Shown here piece after piece: positions 7,298-15,993 of a DNA stretch of 33,669 bases. Below the pieces are notes generated by a model. The model was not told the DNA's origin and made no database searches. It saw only the letters and a program-made list of their open reading frames with translations. The DNA comes from DATMNR01 sp963702765. GTDB lineage: Bacteria > Chloroflexota > Ktedonobacteria > Ktedonobacterales > Ktedonobacteraceae. Made by a program: the position numbers and the translations under genes. The stretch's first letter is position 1, and each line of letters starts with the position of its first letter. The stretch is from assembly GCA_963702765.1 (NCBI GenBank), contig CAVPEB010000052.1, positions 1 through 33,669 on the forward strand. Reading direction: 5' to 3'.

Positions 7298-8659
7298 ATG
7301 CAACAGATCATCACCGCAAAACTCAAGCTTCTACCCACGCCAGAGCAGTTTGCTACATTGCGACAGACCCAACCGGCCTATCGGGATGCCCTTAATGCGG
7401 TGAGTCAGTACGCCTTCACCCAGGGGAAAACCAGCAGTGTCACCAAACTACACAAAGGCATGTATGCAGAGCTGCGCGCTCGGTATCAACTTCCCTCGCA
7501 ACTGGCCTGTAGCGTAGAACGGCAGGTTGCTGCTACGTACAAGGGGCTCTGGACCAAATTCAAGAAGAATGCCGAGCATCGCCGGAACAAGTGTACGAAA
7601 AAACGCTTCAAGGGTCTGGATCACCCTCCGCACTACAGTTCCCCAACGGTGCAGTACACCTATGAACGGGATTACACCTTTCAGAAAGACCAGAAGGTGA
7701 GCATTGGCACCCTCACCGGGCGTATCAGCGTGCCCTACCAAGGTTACGACAAGCATGCGGCCCTCATTCGACATGGAGCCTGCATTGGGGATGCCAAATT
7801 GTGGTATGACCAGCCAAAGAAGCGGTTCTATCTGCTTGTATCCTTGACCATCGATATCCCTGATCCCATCCCTGCACAACTTAGTGAGGTCGTCGGTGTG
7901 GATGTCGGCATTCGCTTTCTGGCCGTGACCTCGACAGCAGAAGGCAAGCAGAGCTTTCATTCAGGGAAACGAACACGAGATCGAGCCAACCATTACGCAC
8001 GATTACGCAAGCGCTTGCAGCAAAAAGGCACTCGTGGCGCGAAACGCCGGATGAGACGCATCGAGCAACGAGAGAGACGGTTCAAAGCGCACGCCAATCA
8101 CACCATCGCCAAACAGATCATCACGCAGCACCCATACGCACTGATCGGGTTAGAGCACCTCACTGATATCCGGGAGCGCACAAAGCGCAAGAAACGCAGG
8201 CGGAAGAAGAATGGCAAAGGCTTTGAGCCGGTCTCGCCAAAGGCACGCAAAGCCAACCGCGTGTACTCCCAATGGTCCTTTGCCGAATTGCAGGCCCTCA
8301 TCAGTTACAAGGTGGTACTTGCGGGGTCGCTAGCTATAAAAGTTGACGCGGATTACACCTCAAAGGCCTGCCCCATATGCGGGCATACCGCCGAGGAGAA
8401 CCGCCCACGCAAAGGCTTGCTCTTTGTGTGTCAGAACCCTAGATGTGGGTACACCCTGCATGCTGACCTGGTGGGGGCGAGAAATGTGACCATGAGGACG
8501 CTCCTGGTCCGGCACGACTGGATCAGGACGGGCATCTTGTCGATGTGCCCTGATGCATCGGACAAAGAAGCCAAAGCTGCACGCCTGCAAAGGTATGCAG
8601 AGTTGCGGTGGAGTCCAGATGTAATAACAAGCCTCCGGCTTGCAGCCGGAGGTGATTGA
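7298..8659 (+). CDS. tnpB: TnpB RNA-guided nuclease of IS200/IS605 type
   Basis: A 453-residue TnpB, the RNA-guided DNA nuclease ancestral to Cas12. All three RuvC-type acidic residues are present: Asp202 in VVGVDVG, Glu286 in IGLEHL and Asp390 in HADLVGARN. A zinc finger lies between the last two (Cys358 and 361 in CPICG; Cys378 and 383 in CQNPRCG). The N-terminus MQQIITAKLKLLPTPEQ is typical of the family, so the ATG at 7298 is preferred over an in-frame GTG at 7274; AAGGA lies 12 bases upstream. A strongly basic stretch (RKKRRRKK) is near residues 298-305. The stop codon lies inside the right-end sequence, after the end hairpin. The gene appears intact and probably active. Confidence 0.93.
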   Translation: MQQIITAKLKLLPTPEQFATLRQTQPAYRDALNAVSQYAFTQGKTSSVTKLHKGMYAELRARYQLPSQLACSVERQVAATYKGLWTKFKKNAEHRRNKCTKKRFKGLDHPPHYSSPTVQYTYERDYTFQKDQKVSIGTLTGRISVPYQGYDKHAALIRHGACIGDAKLWYDQPKKRFYLLVSLTIDIPDPIPAQLSEVVGVDVGIRFLAVTSTAEGKQSFHSGKRTRDRANHYARLRKRLQQKGTRGAKRRMRRIEQRERRFKAHANHTIAKQIITQHPYALIGLEHLTDIRERTKRKKRRRKKNGKGFEPVSPKARKANRVYSQWSFAELQALISYKVVLAGSLAIKVDADYTSKACPICGHTAEENRPRKGLLFVCQNPRCGYTLHADLVGARNVTMRTLLVRHDWIRTGILSMCPDASDKEAKAARLQRYAELRWSPDVITSLRLAAGGD

Positions 8660-8660
8660 C
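8540..8660 (+). ncRNA. probable omega RNA of TnpB (approximate)
   Basis: TnpB proteins use a guide RNA that overlaps the 3' end of tnpB and runs out through the right end of the element, with the guide copied from the DNA just beyond it. Here the 3' part of the gene, the end hairpin (8632-8652) and the boundary at about 8660 have this layout. The guide would start at about 8661. The 5' limit is a guess; placement follows the family rule, not a covariance search. Confidence 0.35.
8632..8652 (+). repeat. right-end hairpin of the tnpB element
   Basis: A perfect 9-bp G+C-rich stem (8632-8640 with 8644-8652) with a 3-base loop, inside the last codons of tnpB and followed by TGATTGAC. It serves both as transposon end structure and probably as the 3' stem of the guide RNA. 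Confidence 0.65.
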
Positions 8661-8690
8661 TATGCTTCACTCATTGATTACGAAAGCAGA

Positions 8691-9329
8691 TTACAACCAT
8701 CCCTGTTTGACAGCAACCATCACCGCTTCAGTGCGATTCTTCACACTTAAACGATGAAGGATCTCTTGTACATATCCCTTAACAGTATTCTCGCTCAAAT
8801 AAAGTTGTGTGGCGATTTCTCGACTTGAAAGTCCCTGTGCAACCATTCGTAATATGACAATTTGTTGCGAACTCAATTGGATTGAAGTGCCTTCTTGCAA
8901 CACCTGTGGAGATCGGCGAAGTTGAGCTAATACAGTTACAGCAGCTTTGGGATCGATGGCAGCCTCACCTCTTGCTACGGCTCGAATAGAGCGTTTAAGA
9001 TCGAAGCGTTCTATGTCTTTGACGATAAAACCACGCGCACCCGCTTGAATACATTGTGAAACAAGTGTTTCATCGGTAAAAGTTGTCACAATAATTACGG
9101 CTATTTCCGGGTAGCGTTCTGTAACACTGCGGCAAATTTCAATACCGCTTACTCCAGGCAGTCGTACATCAAGCAAAATGACATCAGGATGCAGGCGATG
9201 AATCAATTCATCAGCTTGTTCAGCATTCGCAGCATCACCAACAATTTCAAAGTCAGGCTCTGCTGAAAGCATCGCTTTCAGACCCTCACGCACCATTTCA
9301 TGATCATCGATGATAAGCAAACGAATCAT
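8691..9329 (-). CDS. NarL/LuxR-family response regulator
   Basis: A 212-residue two-component response regulator. The N-terminal receiver domain has the acidic pocket (IIDDHE, residues 6-11), the phosphorylated Asp54 in ILLDVRLPG and the switch T-T/K region (VTTFTDE, IVKD). A C-terminal LuxR-type helix-turn-helix follows (SSREIATQLYLSENTVKGYV, near residues 164-183). The ATG overlaps the stop of the upstream histidine kinase (ATGA), so the two are a pair. It ends 30 bases from the tnpB element, and beyond that lies the cox operon on the same strand. Its targets are unknown; regulation of cox is a reasonable guess from location only. Confidence 0.95.
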   Translation of the reverse strand: MIRLLIIDDHEMVREGLKAMLSAEPDFEIVGDAANAEQADELIHRLHPDVILLDVRLPGVSGIEICRSVTERYPEIAVIIVTTFTDETLVSQCIQAGARGFIVKDIERFDLKRSIRAVARGEAAIDPKAAVTVLAQLRRSPQVLQEGTSIQLSSQQIVILRMVAQGLSSREIATQLYLSENTVKGYVQEILHRLSVKNRTEAVMVAVKQGWL

Positions 9330-10699
9330 AAAGGAATCACCGCCTTTACAATCAATCCACCCTCTTCTCCATTAGCCACTAAAAATTGGCCTCTAAGCTC
9401 CTCAGCTCGATGCTGCATGCCTTTTAGCCCTAGATGCACTGTATTGGTTTGATACGATTGTCGTATCTGATTAGAAAGGCCAATGCCATTATCCTGTATC
9501 ACAAGCATGGCCTGACCACTATTAACCTGTATGGTCACAATTACGATCGTTGCTCGGGCATGTCGGCGTGCATTCGAGAGCGCTTCCTGTGCAATCGTGA
9601 AAAGTGTACTTTCAATATGTGAAGGAAGTGGAACGGCCCACTCAGCTACAACAAGATCAGCTTCAATTGAAGAAGTCTCGCGTAAGTTTTGAATCAACTT
9701 GTACAGCATACCGACAAGGCTACCTTCTTGCGCTTCTGTTGAGGAAAGTGCAAATATAGCATCACGCACTTGAGCGGTACCCAGTGAGGCCAATTGTTTA
9801 ATTGAGCGCAATGGATGATGTAAAGGTGTCTCGGGTGGTAAGTTTTGAATTATCCAGTCAGCATTCAACCCAATCGTAAAGAGGGTCTGTTGCACGCGAT
9901 CATGAAGTTCCTGCGCTATTCTACTACGTTCCTCTGTTAACATCTGGCGCATCTGGGCTTCAGTTAATTCATGGTGTAGGGTCTGCAAATCGGTCGCTAT
10001 CCTGTTCAACTCCTGATTTCGTTTCTCTAATTCAGCAGTGCGTTCGAGTACTTCCAATTCCAATTTTGCCGCATGCTCCTCCATTGCACCACGTTCACGA
10101 GCAACTAATTGTGCATTGTGAATTGCCACGGCAGCCTGGGCGCTCAAGGCCTCGATCAAACCGACATGACGAGAACTAAATCTTGACGGGCGTGTATCAC
10201 CGATCAGGAACGCACCCAGAATTGAACCTTCTCGGGTTCGTAGCTGTACTCCAAGAAAGCTGCGCACAGGAATATGTCCGCGGGGTACTCCAACATAACG
10301 AGGGTCTTCAAGCACATCATCAACAACTATAGACGCCCCTTCCCCAAACACAGGTTGAAGCAGACCAATTCCCTCAACTGGTCCCAGATGGAGGAAGTGT
10401 TTCTCAATAGCAGGCGTTGCTCCAGAAATGGCAGCGAGATTAAATATTTCCTTTGTGCTAGCTTGTTGAGAATTCTTGCCTGCTACCTCTGGAATGAGAA
10501 AAAAAGCAGCATATTGAGCTGCAGTCACCTTGCGGGCAGCATCGGTAATCATCTGCAGCAAGCGTTGTAAGTCAAATTCGGAAGTCAGCGCAATAGCGAT
10601 GCGGTTCAGTTGTGTCAGTTCTTCTGCCCGCTCTTGTAAATCTGCTATAAGTTGCGCGCGACTCTCATCAATCGTTTGAGCCATTTGCCACTCCCTCAT
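9326..10699 (-). CDS. GAF-domain sensor histidine kinase (NarL partner)
   Basis: A soluble 457-residue histidine kinase with no membrane spans. A short N-terminal helix leads to a GAF domain (about residues 40-195) that probably binds a small ligand, cofactor or gas. A coiled coil (about 197-255) joins it to a HisKA_3 dimerisation region with His266 in RIAQELHDRVQQ. The HATPase domain at the C-terminus has the N-box AQEALSNARRHAR and the ATP-lid motif DNGIGL. The open frame starts at an ATG at 10699 with TAAGG upstream; a second ATG at 10684 has a better GAGGGAG site and may be the true start. It is followed by its response regulator with a 4-base overlap. The cytoplasmic GAF suggests sensing of an internal signal such as redox state or a diffusible gas. 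Confidence 0.93.
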   Translation of the reverse strand: MREWQMAQTIDESRAQLIADLQERAEELTQLNRIAIALTSEFDLQRLLQMITDAARKVTAAQYAAFFLIPEVAGKNSQQASTKEIFNLAAISGATPAIEKHFLHLGPVEGIGLLQPVFGEGASIVVDDVLEDPRYVGVPRGHIPVRSFLGVQLRTREGSILGAFLIGDTRPSRFSSRHVGLIEALSAQAAVAIHNAQLVARERGAMEEHAAKLELEVLERTAELEKRNQELNRIATDLQTLHHELTEAQMRQMLTEERSRIAQELHDRVQQTLFTIGLNADWIIQNLPPETPLHHPLRSIKQLASLGTAQVRDAIFALSSTEAQEGSLVGMLYKLIQNLRETSSIEADLVVAEWAVPLPSHIESTLFTIAQEALSNARRHARATIVIVTIQVNSGQAMLVIQDNGIGLSNQIRQSYQTNTVHLGLKGMQHRAEELRGQFLVANGEEGGLIVKAVIPL

Positions 10700-10744
10700 T
10701 GGGAATACCTTACAATACAGTAATAAAAGATGAGGGATGGAAGT

Positions 10745-10753
10745 AGTATATCA
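10745..10753 (-). promoter_or_regulatory. extended -10 promoter of the kinase/regulator pair
   Basis: On the minus strand this reads TGATATACT, a TGn extended -10 element, about 46 bases upstream of the kinase ATG at 10699. No good -35 was seen, which fits an extended -10 promoter. The same TGnTATACT form precedes two other genes in the window. Confidence 0.4.
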
Positions 10754-10864
10754 TATTCAACTTCAACGAATGTTAATCACTATTCAACAAGTGAGCAAAG
10801 ATACTTTGTCATTCAAGCAGTAAAACAAATATATTTTAAAAGAAAAATAGCACACATGATTAAT

Positions 10865-12070
10865 TTATTCAACACGACAAAATACTGATTTCAAATACGA
10901 AGTCTCTGGCATTGCCAGGTTGATAGGGTGGTCAACACCGTGAGTATATGTCTCAAGTAACTGAACCGTGCGATGAAGCCGTTGCGCACTTTGAGACAAT
11001 GCTCCTAGCACATCATCCATACCAATTACACCTGAGCATGAGCAGGTTAGCAGAATTCCACCTGATCGTAAAACCTGCATACCAAGAGTATTTAACCGGC
11101 GATATGCTTTTAGAGCCTGGGTTCGAGCGCTCTGTGTCTTGGCAAATGCTGGCGGATCTAACACGACTACATCAAACTGCTCACCAGCCTCGCGTGCTTG
11201 CTCAAGGTAATCAAATACATCCGCTACGAGAAATTGATGGTGGTTTTGGTCAAGACCATTCAGGATGAAGTTCTCGCGTGCAGCTTCAATGGCTGGAGCA
11301 GAAATATCAACACTTGTTACTTGTGTTTTTTCACTTGTCAATGCTGCATATACCGAGAAACTGCCGCTATAACTAAAACAATTTAGTACTCGTTTAGCTT
11401 GAGCATATTTGCATAGCGCCTCACGTTTATCCCGTTGATCCAGAAAAAAGCCTGTCTTCTGCCCTTGCCATGGATCAACGTAAAACAGCACATTATTTTC
11501 ACGTACAGTAACTTGCATTGGCACTGCGCCTGTTGCTACTCGTGGCTCTTCTAGTTCCAATCCCTCGCGACGACGTGACTGACTATCATTTCGAAGCAAT
11601 ATACCTCGAGTATCAGTCTCATCAAGCAACGCATCAATAAGTTGTGCGCGCATCCTTTCCATTCCGGCAGTATGAATCTGTGCTACGAGAATTTCAGCGA
11701 AGCGATCAACTATCAAACCTGGCAAACCATCACCCTCCGAATTAATCAGGCGGTAAGTATTGGTCTTGTCCGAATCGAAGACTTTTCGCAAATCTACTGC
11801 ACTACGAATACGCCGGCGTAGAAAATCCTCATCAATTGTCTGTTCAATGTTACGGGTCAGAAGGCGAATAGCAATATCCGTTCGGGGATTATAGTAACCA
11901 CGTGCCACGAACTGTCCTGTAGATGACTTCACATCTACCAGTCCACCAGGCTCGATCCAGAGTGGCGGCTGTTGCAAAGCCCCAGAAAATATCCATAAGT
12001 GGCCGCCTTGAAGGCTTTCCTCCCTATGTGGTTTCAGGCTAGCAGTTGGGTATTGGATGGATAGTGGCAT
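10865..12070 (-). CDS. rlmI: RlmI-type 23S rRNA (cytosine-5) methyltransferase
   Basis: A 401-residue class I SAM-dependent RNA methyltransferase of the RlmI/YccW family, which in Escherichia coli makes m5C1962 in 23S rRNA. An N-terminal PUA-like domain (WIFSGALQ near residue 26; GYYNPRTDIAIRLL near 58) is followed by a central region (YRLINSEGDGLPGLIVDR) and the catalytic Rossmann domain. Visible motifs are LNCFSYSGSFSVYA (SAM motif I), TSVDIS, VVLDPPAFAK and LLTCSCSG. Full length, with an ATG at 12070 and AAGGAAAG upstream. It shares its strand with the ATP-grasp gene upstream (gap 107 bases). The family is certain; the exact rRNA position in this lineage is assumed. Confidence 0.9.
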   Translation of the reverse strand: MPLSIQYPTASLKPHREESLQGGHLWIFSGALQQPPLWIEPGGLVDVKSSTGQFVARGYYNPRTDIAIRLLTRNIEQTIDEDFLRRRIRSAVDLRKVFDSDKTNTYRLINSEGDGLPGLIVDRFAEILVAQIHTAGMERMRAQLIDALLDETDTRGILLRNDSQSRRREGLELEEPRVATGAVPMQVTVRENNVLFYVDPWQGQKTGFFLDQRDKREALCKYAQAKRVLNCFSYSGSFSVYAALTSEKTQVTSVDISAPAIEAARENFILNGLDQNHHQFLVADVFDYLEQAREAGEQFDVVVLDPPAFAKTQSARTQALKAYRRLNTLGMQVLRSGGILLTCSCSGVIGMDDVLGALSQSAQRLHRTVQLLETYTHGVDHPINLAMPETSYLKSVFCRVE

Positions 12071-12177
12071 ACGACACTCTTTCCTTAAGATGTTATAAAC
12101 AATCTGATAAACCGGGCAATATTACCTGTATTATTAGATGACTTCCCTATTCCCGGTTTCCTGAACTATATATCTGG

Positions 12178-13626
12178 TTATTTTTTTGTCAAAAGAGGAA
12201 TAATGTTTTCAACAGCCTTTTGAGCTCTATTAATATCACCGGCGAAGATTAATCCCATAGGCTTTTTCGCCATTCGACAGATAATTCTCGTTCCACTTTG
12301 TTTTAGCTCATTATCCATTTGAAAGATGAATTCTCTTACTTCCTGGACATTTATGTCATCAGGCAGGTAGAATTTATCGATAGTTGCTATCCCCTCCTGA
12401 ATTACCGACTTCATATTGTTAATAGTCTGTTTTTTTCTGTTGACTCCTATGATGGTCATTATTGCATCGGTGTAGTTTGTCCAACGCGGATTACATTCAG
12501 CAACATAGTGAGTCGGTTTAAAGCCTCTTTTTTTCTGCAGCATTTGTTCTAAATCACTGGGAAGCATGATATCAATATTAGCTATACCTAGCATAGATGC
12601 AAATTCCACACCACATTTTTGCGCTGCTCGTCTCAAAATTGCTTCGAAGTAGGCCAGAGTTTCTCCTTCGTATCTATATTGCAATCGTGCTAGAGAGGCA
12701 TTTGCTGGTTTGTATGAACTCGTTCCAACACAAGCCTTACTACCATTTTGTTGTAGTTGTCCATTCCATCCTAAAGACTCTATACGACCATCGAGGATAA
12801 CAACTGACATGCCTGGAGAATCAAGCATATCAATATAGCGGCTGATGACAATTCTTGTTTCTTTATTTTGATCCATCGTATCAGTCAGGTGTTTTTGCGA
12901 AACAGCCAATGCTTCTTTCCAGGATGAATAAGACACTGCCTGAGTCGCATCGCCATTTGGAATGACCCTGACACATTTATGTTGCTCATAGACAAGGCAG
13001 CAACCATAATTTCCATCCGATTCGGCTGCTCTAAGCATAATCCCTAGCGGATAATGTGGTATACCCACTTTTATCACGAGTTCTTGTATCTCATTCATAA
13101 AATGGAGAGCTTTTTCGGAAAGATCTGTTAAATGGGCAATGCGATAATCAGGAGTACGAAAACCATCAAATTCGAATTCATCGACAAATTGATAAAAATC
13201 AGCTTTGTTTTTAAGCAAGCTGACTAAATCTCCTCTCAAACCCCACGATTCTGCCTTCAAATCAGTTTGAATACGTCTTTCAGTCTCGGGGACATTGATA
13301 TAAGGCACAACTAACATTTGAGACGTTGAGTGAAGTTTTTGTTGCTCTTTCAATTCAAAAGGAGTTATAGCACTAATTTCTTTTCCATAAAGTCGACTAA
13401 GATACTTCAGATGTGATGCGTTTTCATCAGTGTGCGCATTCACTAAAACACGAACCCTTTGTGCATCAAGAGGTAAATGACCACATCTTTGCCCATAATG
13501 CTCTTCCACATAATCGACCGTTGCCTTATTGGATGCACGCAAAACGCCGGTTCCAACATTATGGTAACCGACGCCTAGTTTCATCTGCTCATGTGATCCA
13601 AATAAAGATGTATTTAGAGTATCCAC
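12178..13626 (-). CDS. ATP-grasp-like ligase of unknown function
   Basis: A 482-residue protein that looks like an ATP-grasp enzyme, a family that joins a carboxylate to an amine or thiol using ATP. An N-terminal pre-ATP-grasp domain (about residues 1-155) is followed by LLKNKADFYQFVDEF and GFRTPDYRI near 156-182, a typical lid/entry segment. The metal-binding end appears as NIDIML (near 352) and VAECNPRWTNY (near 378), matching the E-x-NPR signature. The substrate cannot be told. The start is a GTG at 13626 with a GGGGAGGA ribosome binding site. It lies 58 bases after hemB on the same strand with no terminator between, so it may be read with the haem operon, but its A+T-rich look differs somewhat from its neighbours. 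PGM1-like peptide ligases are one possible relative. Confidence 0.65.
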   Translation of the reverse strand: MDTLNTSLFGSHEQMKLGVGYHNVGTGVLRASNKATVDYVEEHYGQRCGHLPLDAQRVRVLVNAHTDENASHLKYLSRLYGKEISAITPFELKEQQKLHSTSQMLVVPYINVPETERRIQTDLKAESWGLRGDLVSLLKNKADFYQFVDEFEFDGFRTPDYRIAHLTDLSEKALHFMNEIQELVIKVGIPHYPLGIMLRAAESDGNYGCCLVYEQHKCVRVIPNGDATQAVSYSSWKEALAVSQKHLTDTMDQNKETRIVISRYIDMLDSPGMSVVILDGRIESLGWNGQLQQNGSKACVGTSSYKPANASLARLQYRYEGETLAYFEAILRRAAQKCGVEFASMLGIANIDIMLPSDLEQMLQKKRGFKPTHYVAECNPRWTNYTDAIMTIIGVNRKKQTINNMKSVIQEGIATIDKFYLPDDINVQEVREFIFQMDNELKQSGTRIICRMAKKPMGLIFAGDINRAQKAVENIIPLLTKK

Positions 13627-13684
13627 AAAAATTCCTCCCCAATTTTTCTCCCATATTTAGCTTTAGAATGATATTATGAGATCA

Positions 13685-14665
13685 CTACCTCTCGCTTAAC
13701 CACTTTGCAACCTCTGGTGCAAAATAGGTTATTATCATATCTGCTCCTGCCCTTTTTATGCCTGTCAACACCTCCATTACAATACGTTTTTCATCAATCC
13801 ATCCTTGTTGAGCAGCAGCTTTAATCATGGAATATTCACCACTCACATTATATGCCGCAATTGGCATGTTACAGTGTTGCCGAACTTGCTGGATAACATC
13901 CAGGTATGCTAGCGCAGGCTTTACCATCACAATATCAGCCCCTTCATCAATATCTAGATCAACTTCACGCAATGCCTCTCGTACATTAGCAGGGTCCATT
14001 TGATATGATCGACGATCACCGAATTGTGGTGATGAAGCTGCTGCCTCTCGAAATGGACCATAAAACCCCGATGCGTATTTAGCTGAGTAAGCCATTATAG
14101 GCGTAGAACTATACCCATCCTTATCTAATCTTTGCCGTATTGCCCCTACACGACCATCCATCATATCCGAAGGAGCTACTACATCAGCACCAGCTACAAC
14201 ATGTGATAATGCCATTCGTGCCAGTAGTTCGAGTGACTCGTCATTCTGAACATTTCCATTATAAATCACACCGCAATGGCCATGGCTGGTATATTCACAC
14301 AGGCACACATCAGTTATAACCAGCAAATCGGGCGATTCAGCTTTAATACGGCGGATGGCTTGTTGAATGATACCCTGCGAATTATACGCCTGAGACCCCA
14401 CTTCATCTTTTTCTAAGGGGATACCAAATAACAATACTGCTGGAATGCCGAGTTTTAAAATACGATTTGCCTCTTGCCCTACATATGCGAGTGGCCATTG
14501 CTTAATTCCTGGCATTGAGGAGATTTCCTGCGGGTCGTCAATGTTCTCCGCAATAAAAAGTGGGTATATAAGCTGTTCAACATGCAGGGAGGTCTCGCGT
14601 ACCAGATTACGCAATGTATCGTTTTGTCGTGTGCGCCTCAAACGAGTGGTGGGAAATTTTACCAT
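13685..14665 (-). CDS. hemB: delta-aminolevulinic acid dehydratase (porphobilinogen synthase)
   Basis: The 326-residue enzyme that condenses two aminolevulinates to porphobilinogen. The zinc-site cysteines are 121, 123 and 131 in DVCLCEYTSHGHCG, so this is a zinc-dependent type. The two active-site lysines are Lys196 (MAYSAKYASGFYGPFR) and Lys249 (MVKPALAYLD). Length is typical. It starts six bases after the hemL stop. It is the last recognised haem-pathway gene of the operon. Confidence 0.97.
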   Translation of the reverse strand: MVKFPTTRLRRTRQNDTLRNLVRETSLHVEQLIYPLFIAENIDDPQEISSMPGIKQWPLAYVGQEANRILKLGIPAVLLFGIPLEKDEVGSQAYNSQGIIQQAIRRIKAESPDLLVITDVCLCEYTSHGHCGVIYNGNVQNDESLELLARMALSHVVAGADVVAPSDMMDGRVGAIRQRLDKDGYSSTPIMAYSAKYASGFYGPFREAAASSPQFGDRRSYQMDPANVREALREVDLDIDEGADIVMVKPALAYLDVIQQVRQHCNMPIAAYNVSGEYSMIKAAAQQGWIDEKRIVMEVLTGIKRAGADMIITYFAPEVAKWLSER

Positions 14666-14671
14666 CGCTCA

Positions 14672-15991
14672 TTACTCCGTACTCTCAATCAAAGCTAATT
14701 TTACAGCCTCCACCGTCTCATAAATCATCTTATCTTCCATGGCCAGTGAAATAAAGCAACTCTCAAATTGGGATGGAGGCAGGTACACCCCGCGCTTTAA
14801 CATACTCCAGAAAAAGCGAGCATACCGTTGTGTATCTGAGGTTTTGGCACTACTATAATCTACGACACGTTCAGTCGCAAAGAACAGGCAAAAAATTGCG
14901 CCAATTCTCACAAATTGTACGCCCGAGCTTATCGTTTCAAGTACTTGATCTATGCCACTATTTAATAATTTTCCTTTGCGCTCAAGCTCTTCATATCGTC
15001 CTGATTTACGTAACTCTTCGAGGGTCGCAATACCAGCAGCCATTGCCAGAGGATTACCCGAAAGTGTGCCGGCCTGATACATAGGCCCTAATGGTGCCAC
15101 AAGTTGCATAATTTCTCGTCGTCCACCGTATGCTCCTACAGGAAGCCCTCCACCGATAATTTTCCCCAGGCAAGTCAAATCAGCATGTATACCTGTACGT
15201 TCTTGCATACCGCCAAGTGCGACACGGAAGCCGGTAATCACTTCATCAAAGATCAGCAATGCTCCAGATACAGTGCATATATTTCTTAGATGCTCAAGAA
15301 ATCCAGGTGCAGGCAACACCAACCCCATATTAGCTGCTACTGGCTCAACTATGATCGCAGCAATGTCATCAGGGTAAATTCGAAATAACTCTTCTACGGC
15401 CTCGCTATCATTATAACTGGCGATCAATGTGTTACTTGTAGCTTCGGCAGGTATCCCTGGACTATCTGGCAAGCCCATCGTTGCAACACCAGAACCAGCC
15501 TGTACGAGAAGCATATCTGCATGTCCATGGTAACATCCACTAAACTTGATGATTTTGCTACGTCCAGTAAATGCCCTGGCCAGGCGCAGAGCGCTCATGG
15601 TTGCTTCTGTACCGGAATTGACAAAACGCACCATTTCTATCGATGGTACGGTCTCGATGACTAACTTTGCCAGTATACTCTCCGCTTCAGTTGGCGCACC
15701 GAAGCTAAATCCACGCATACTTGCCCTAGTCACTGCTTCCAATACAGATGGGTAACCATGACCCAGAATCATTGGTCCCCACGATTGAACATAATCAAGA
15801 TAGCGATTTCCATCTACATCAAATAAGTATGGACCGTTCGCCCGATCAATAAATATCGGATTGCCACCCACACCTCGGAAAGCACGCACAGGGCTATTCA
15901 CTCCACCTGGCATAAGTTGTTGTGCCTCTTCAAATAGAGCTTGCGAACGATGAAGAGTAAGATTTTTCCCAATTCGAGTTTTATGCTCCAC
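14672..15991 (-). CDS. hemL: glutamate-1-semialdehyde 2,1-aminomutase
   Basis: A 439-residue PLP enzyme making 5-aminolevulinate from glutamate-1-semialdehyde, the second step of the C5 pathway. The PLP lysine is Lys277 in CLGKIIGGGLPVGAYGG, and the cofactor aspartate is Asp249 in IFDEVITGFR. The frame is open upstream to 16042 inside hemQ; the GTG at 15991 is preferred because AGGAG lies seven bases before it, the hemQ stop is only two bases upstream, and the following residues match the family N-terminus. It sits between hemQ and hemB. Confidence 0.95.
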   Translation of the reverse strand: MEHKTRIGKNLTLHRSQALFEEAQQLMPGGVNSPVRAFRGVGGNPIFIDRANGPYLFDVDGNRYLDYVQSWGPMILGHGYPSVLEAVTRASMRGFSFGAPTEAESILAKLVIETVPSIEMVRFVNSGTEATMSALRLARAFTGRSKIIKFSGCYHGHADMLLVQAGSGVATMGLPDSPGIPAEATSNTLIASYNDSEAVEELFRIYPDDIAAIIVEPVAANMGLVLPAPGFLEHLRNICTVSGALLIFDEVITGFRVALGGMQERTGIHADLTCLGKIIGGGLPVGAYGGRREIMQLVAPLGPMYQAGTLSGNPLAMAAGIATLEELRKSGRYEELERKGKLLNSGIDQVLETISSGVQFVRIGAIFCLFFATERVVDYSSAKTSDTQRYARFFWSMLKRGVYLPPSQFESCFISLAMEDKMIYETVEAVKLALIESTE

Positions 15992-15993
15992 AC

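Larger units (their letters stand above)
6926..8660 (+). mobile_element. IS200/IS605-type element with tnpB only
   Basis: A single-gene transposable element of about 1.73 kb. The left end has a long imperfect hairpin (6931-6975) and the right end a perfect 9-bp-stem hairpin (8632-8652), the end structures expected for single-strand transposition by a Y1 transposase. There is no tnpA, so movement would need a transposase from elsewhere. TTCAT at 6921-6925 is a candidate left-flank target motif, and the right boundary is put after GATTGAC at 8660; both ends are estimates. The element is visibly richer in G+C than the genes on either side. It separates the two-component genes from the cox operon. 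Confidence 0.7.

Noticed and set aside
7448..7960. 170-codon minus-strand frame opposite tnpB
   Set aside because: It is a shadow of the tnpB codons; no recognisable domains and no start signal.
12109..12159. 8-bp inverted repeat before rlmI as a terminator
   Set aside because: The arms are 35 bases apart and no T-run follows, so it is too weak to call.
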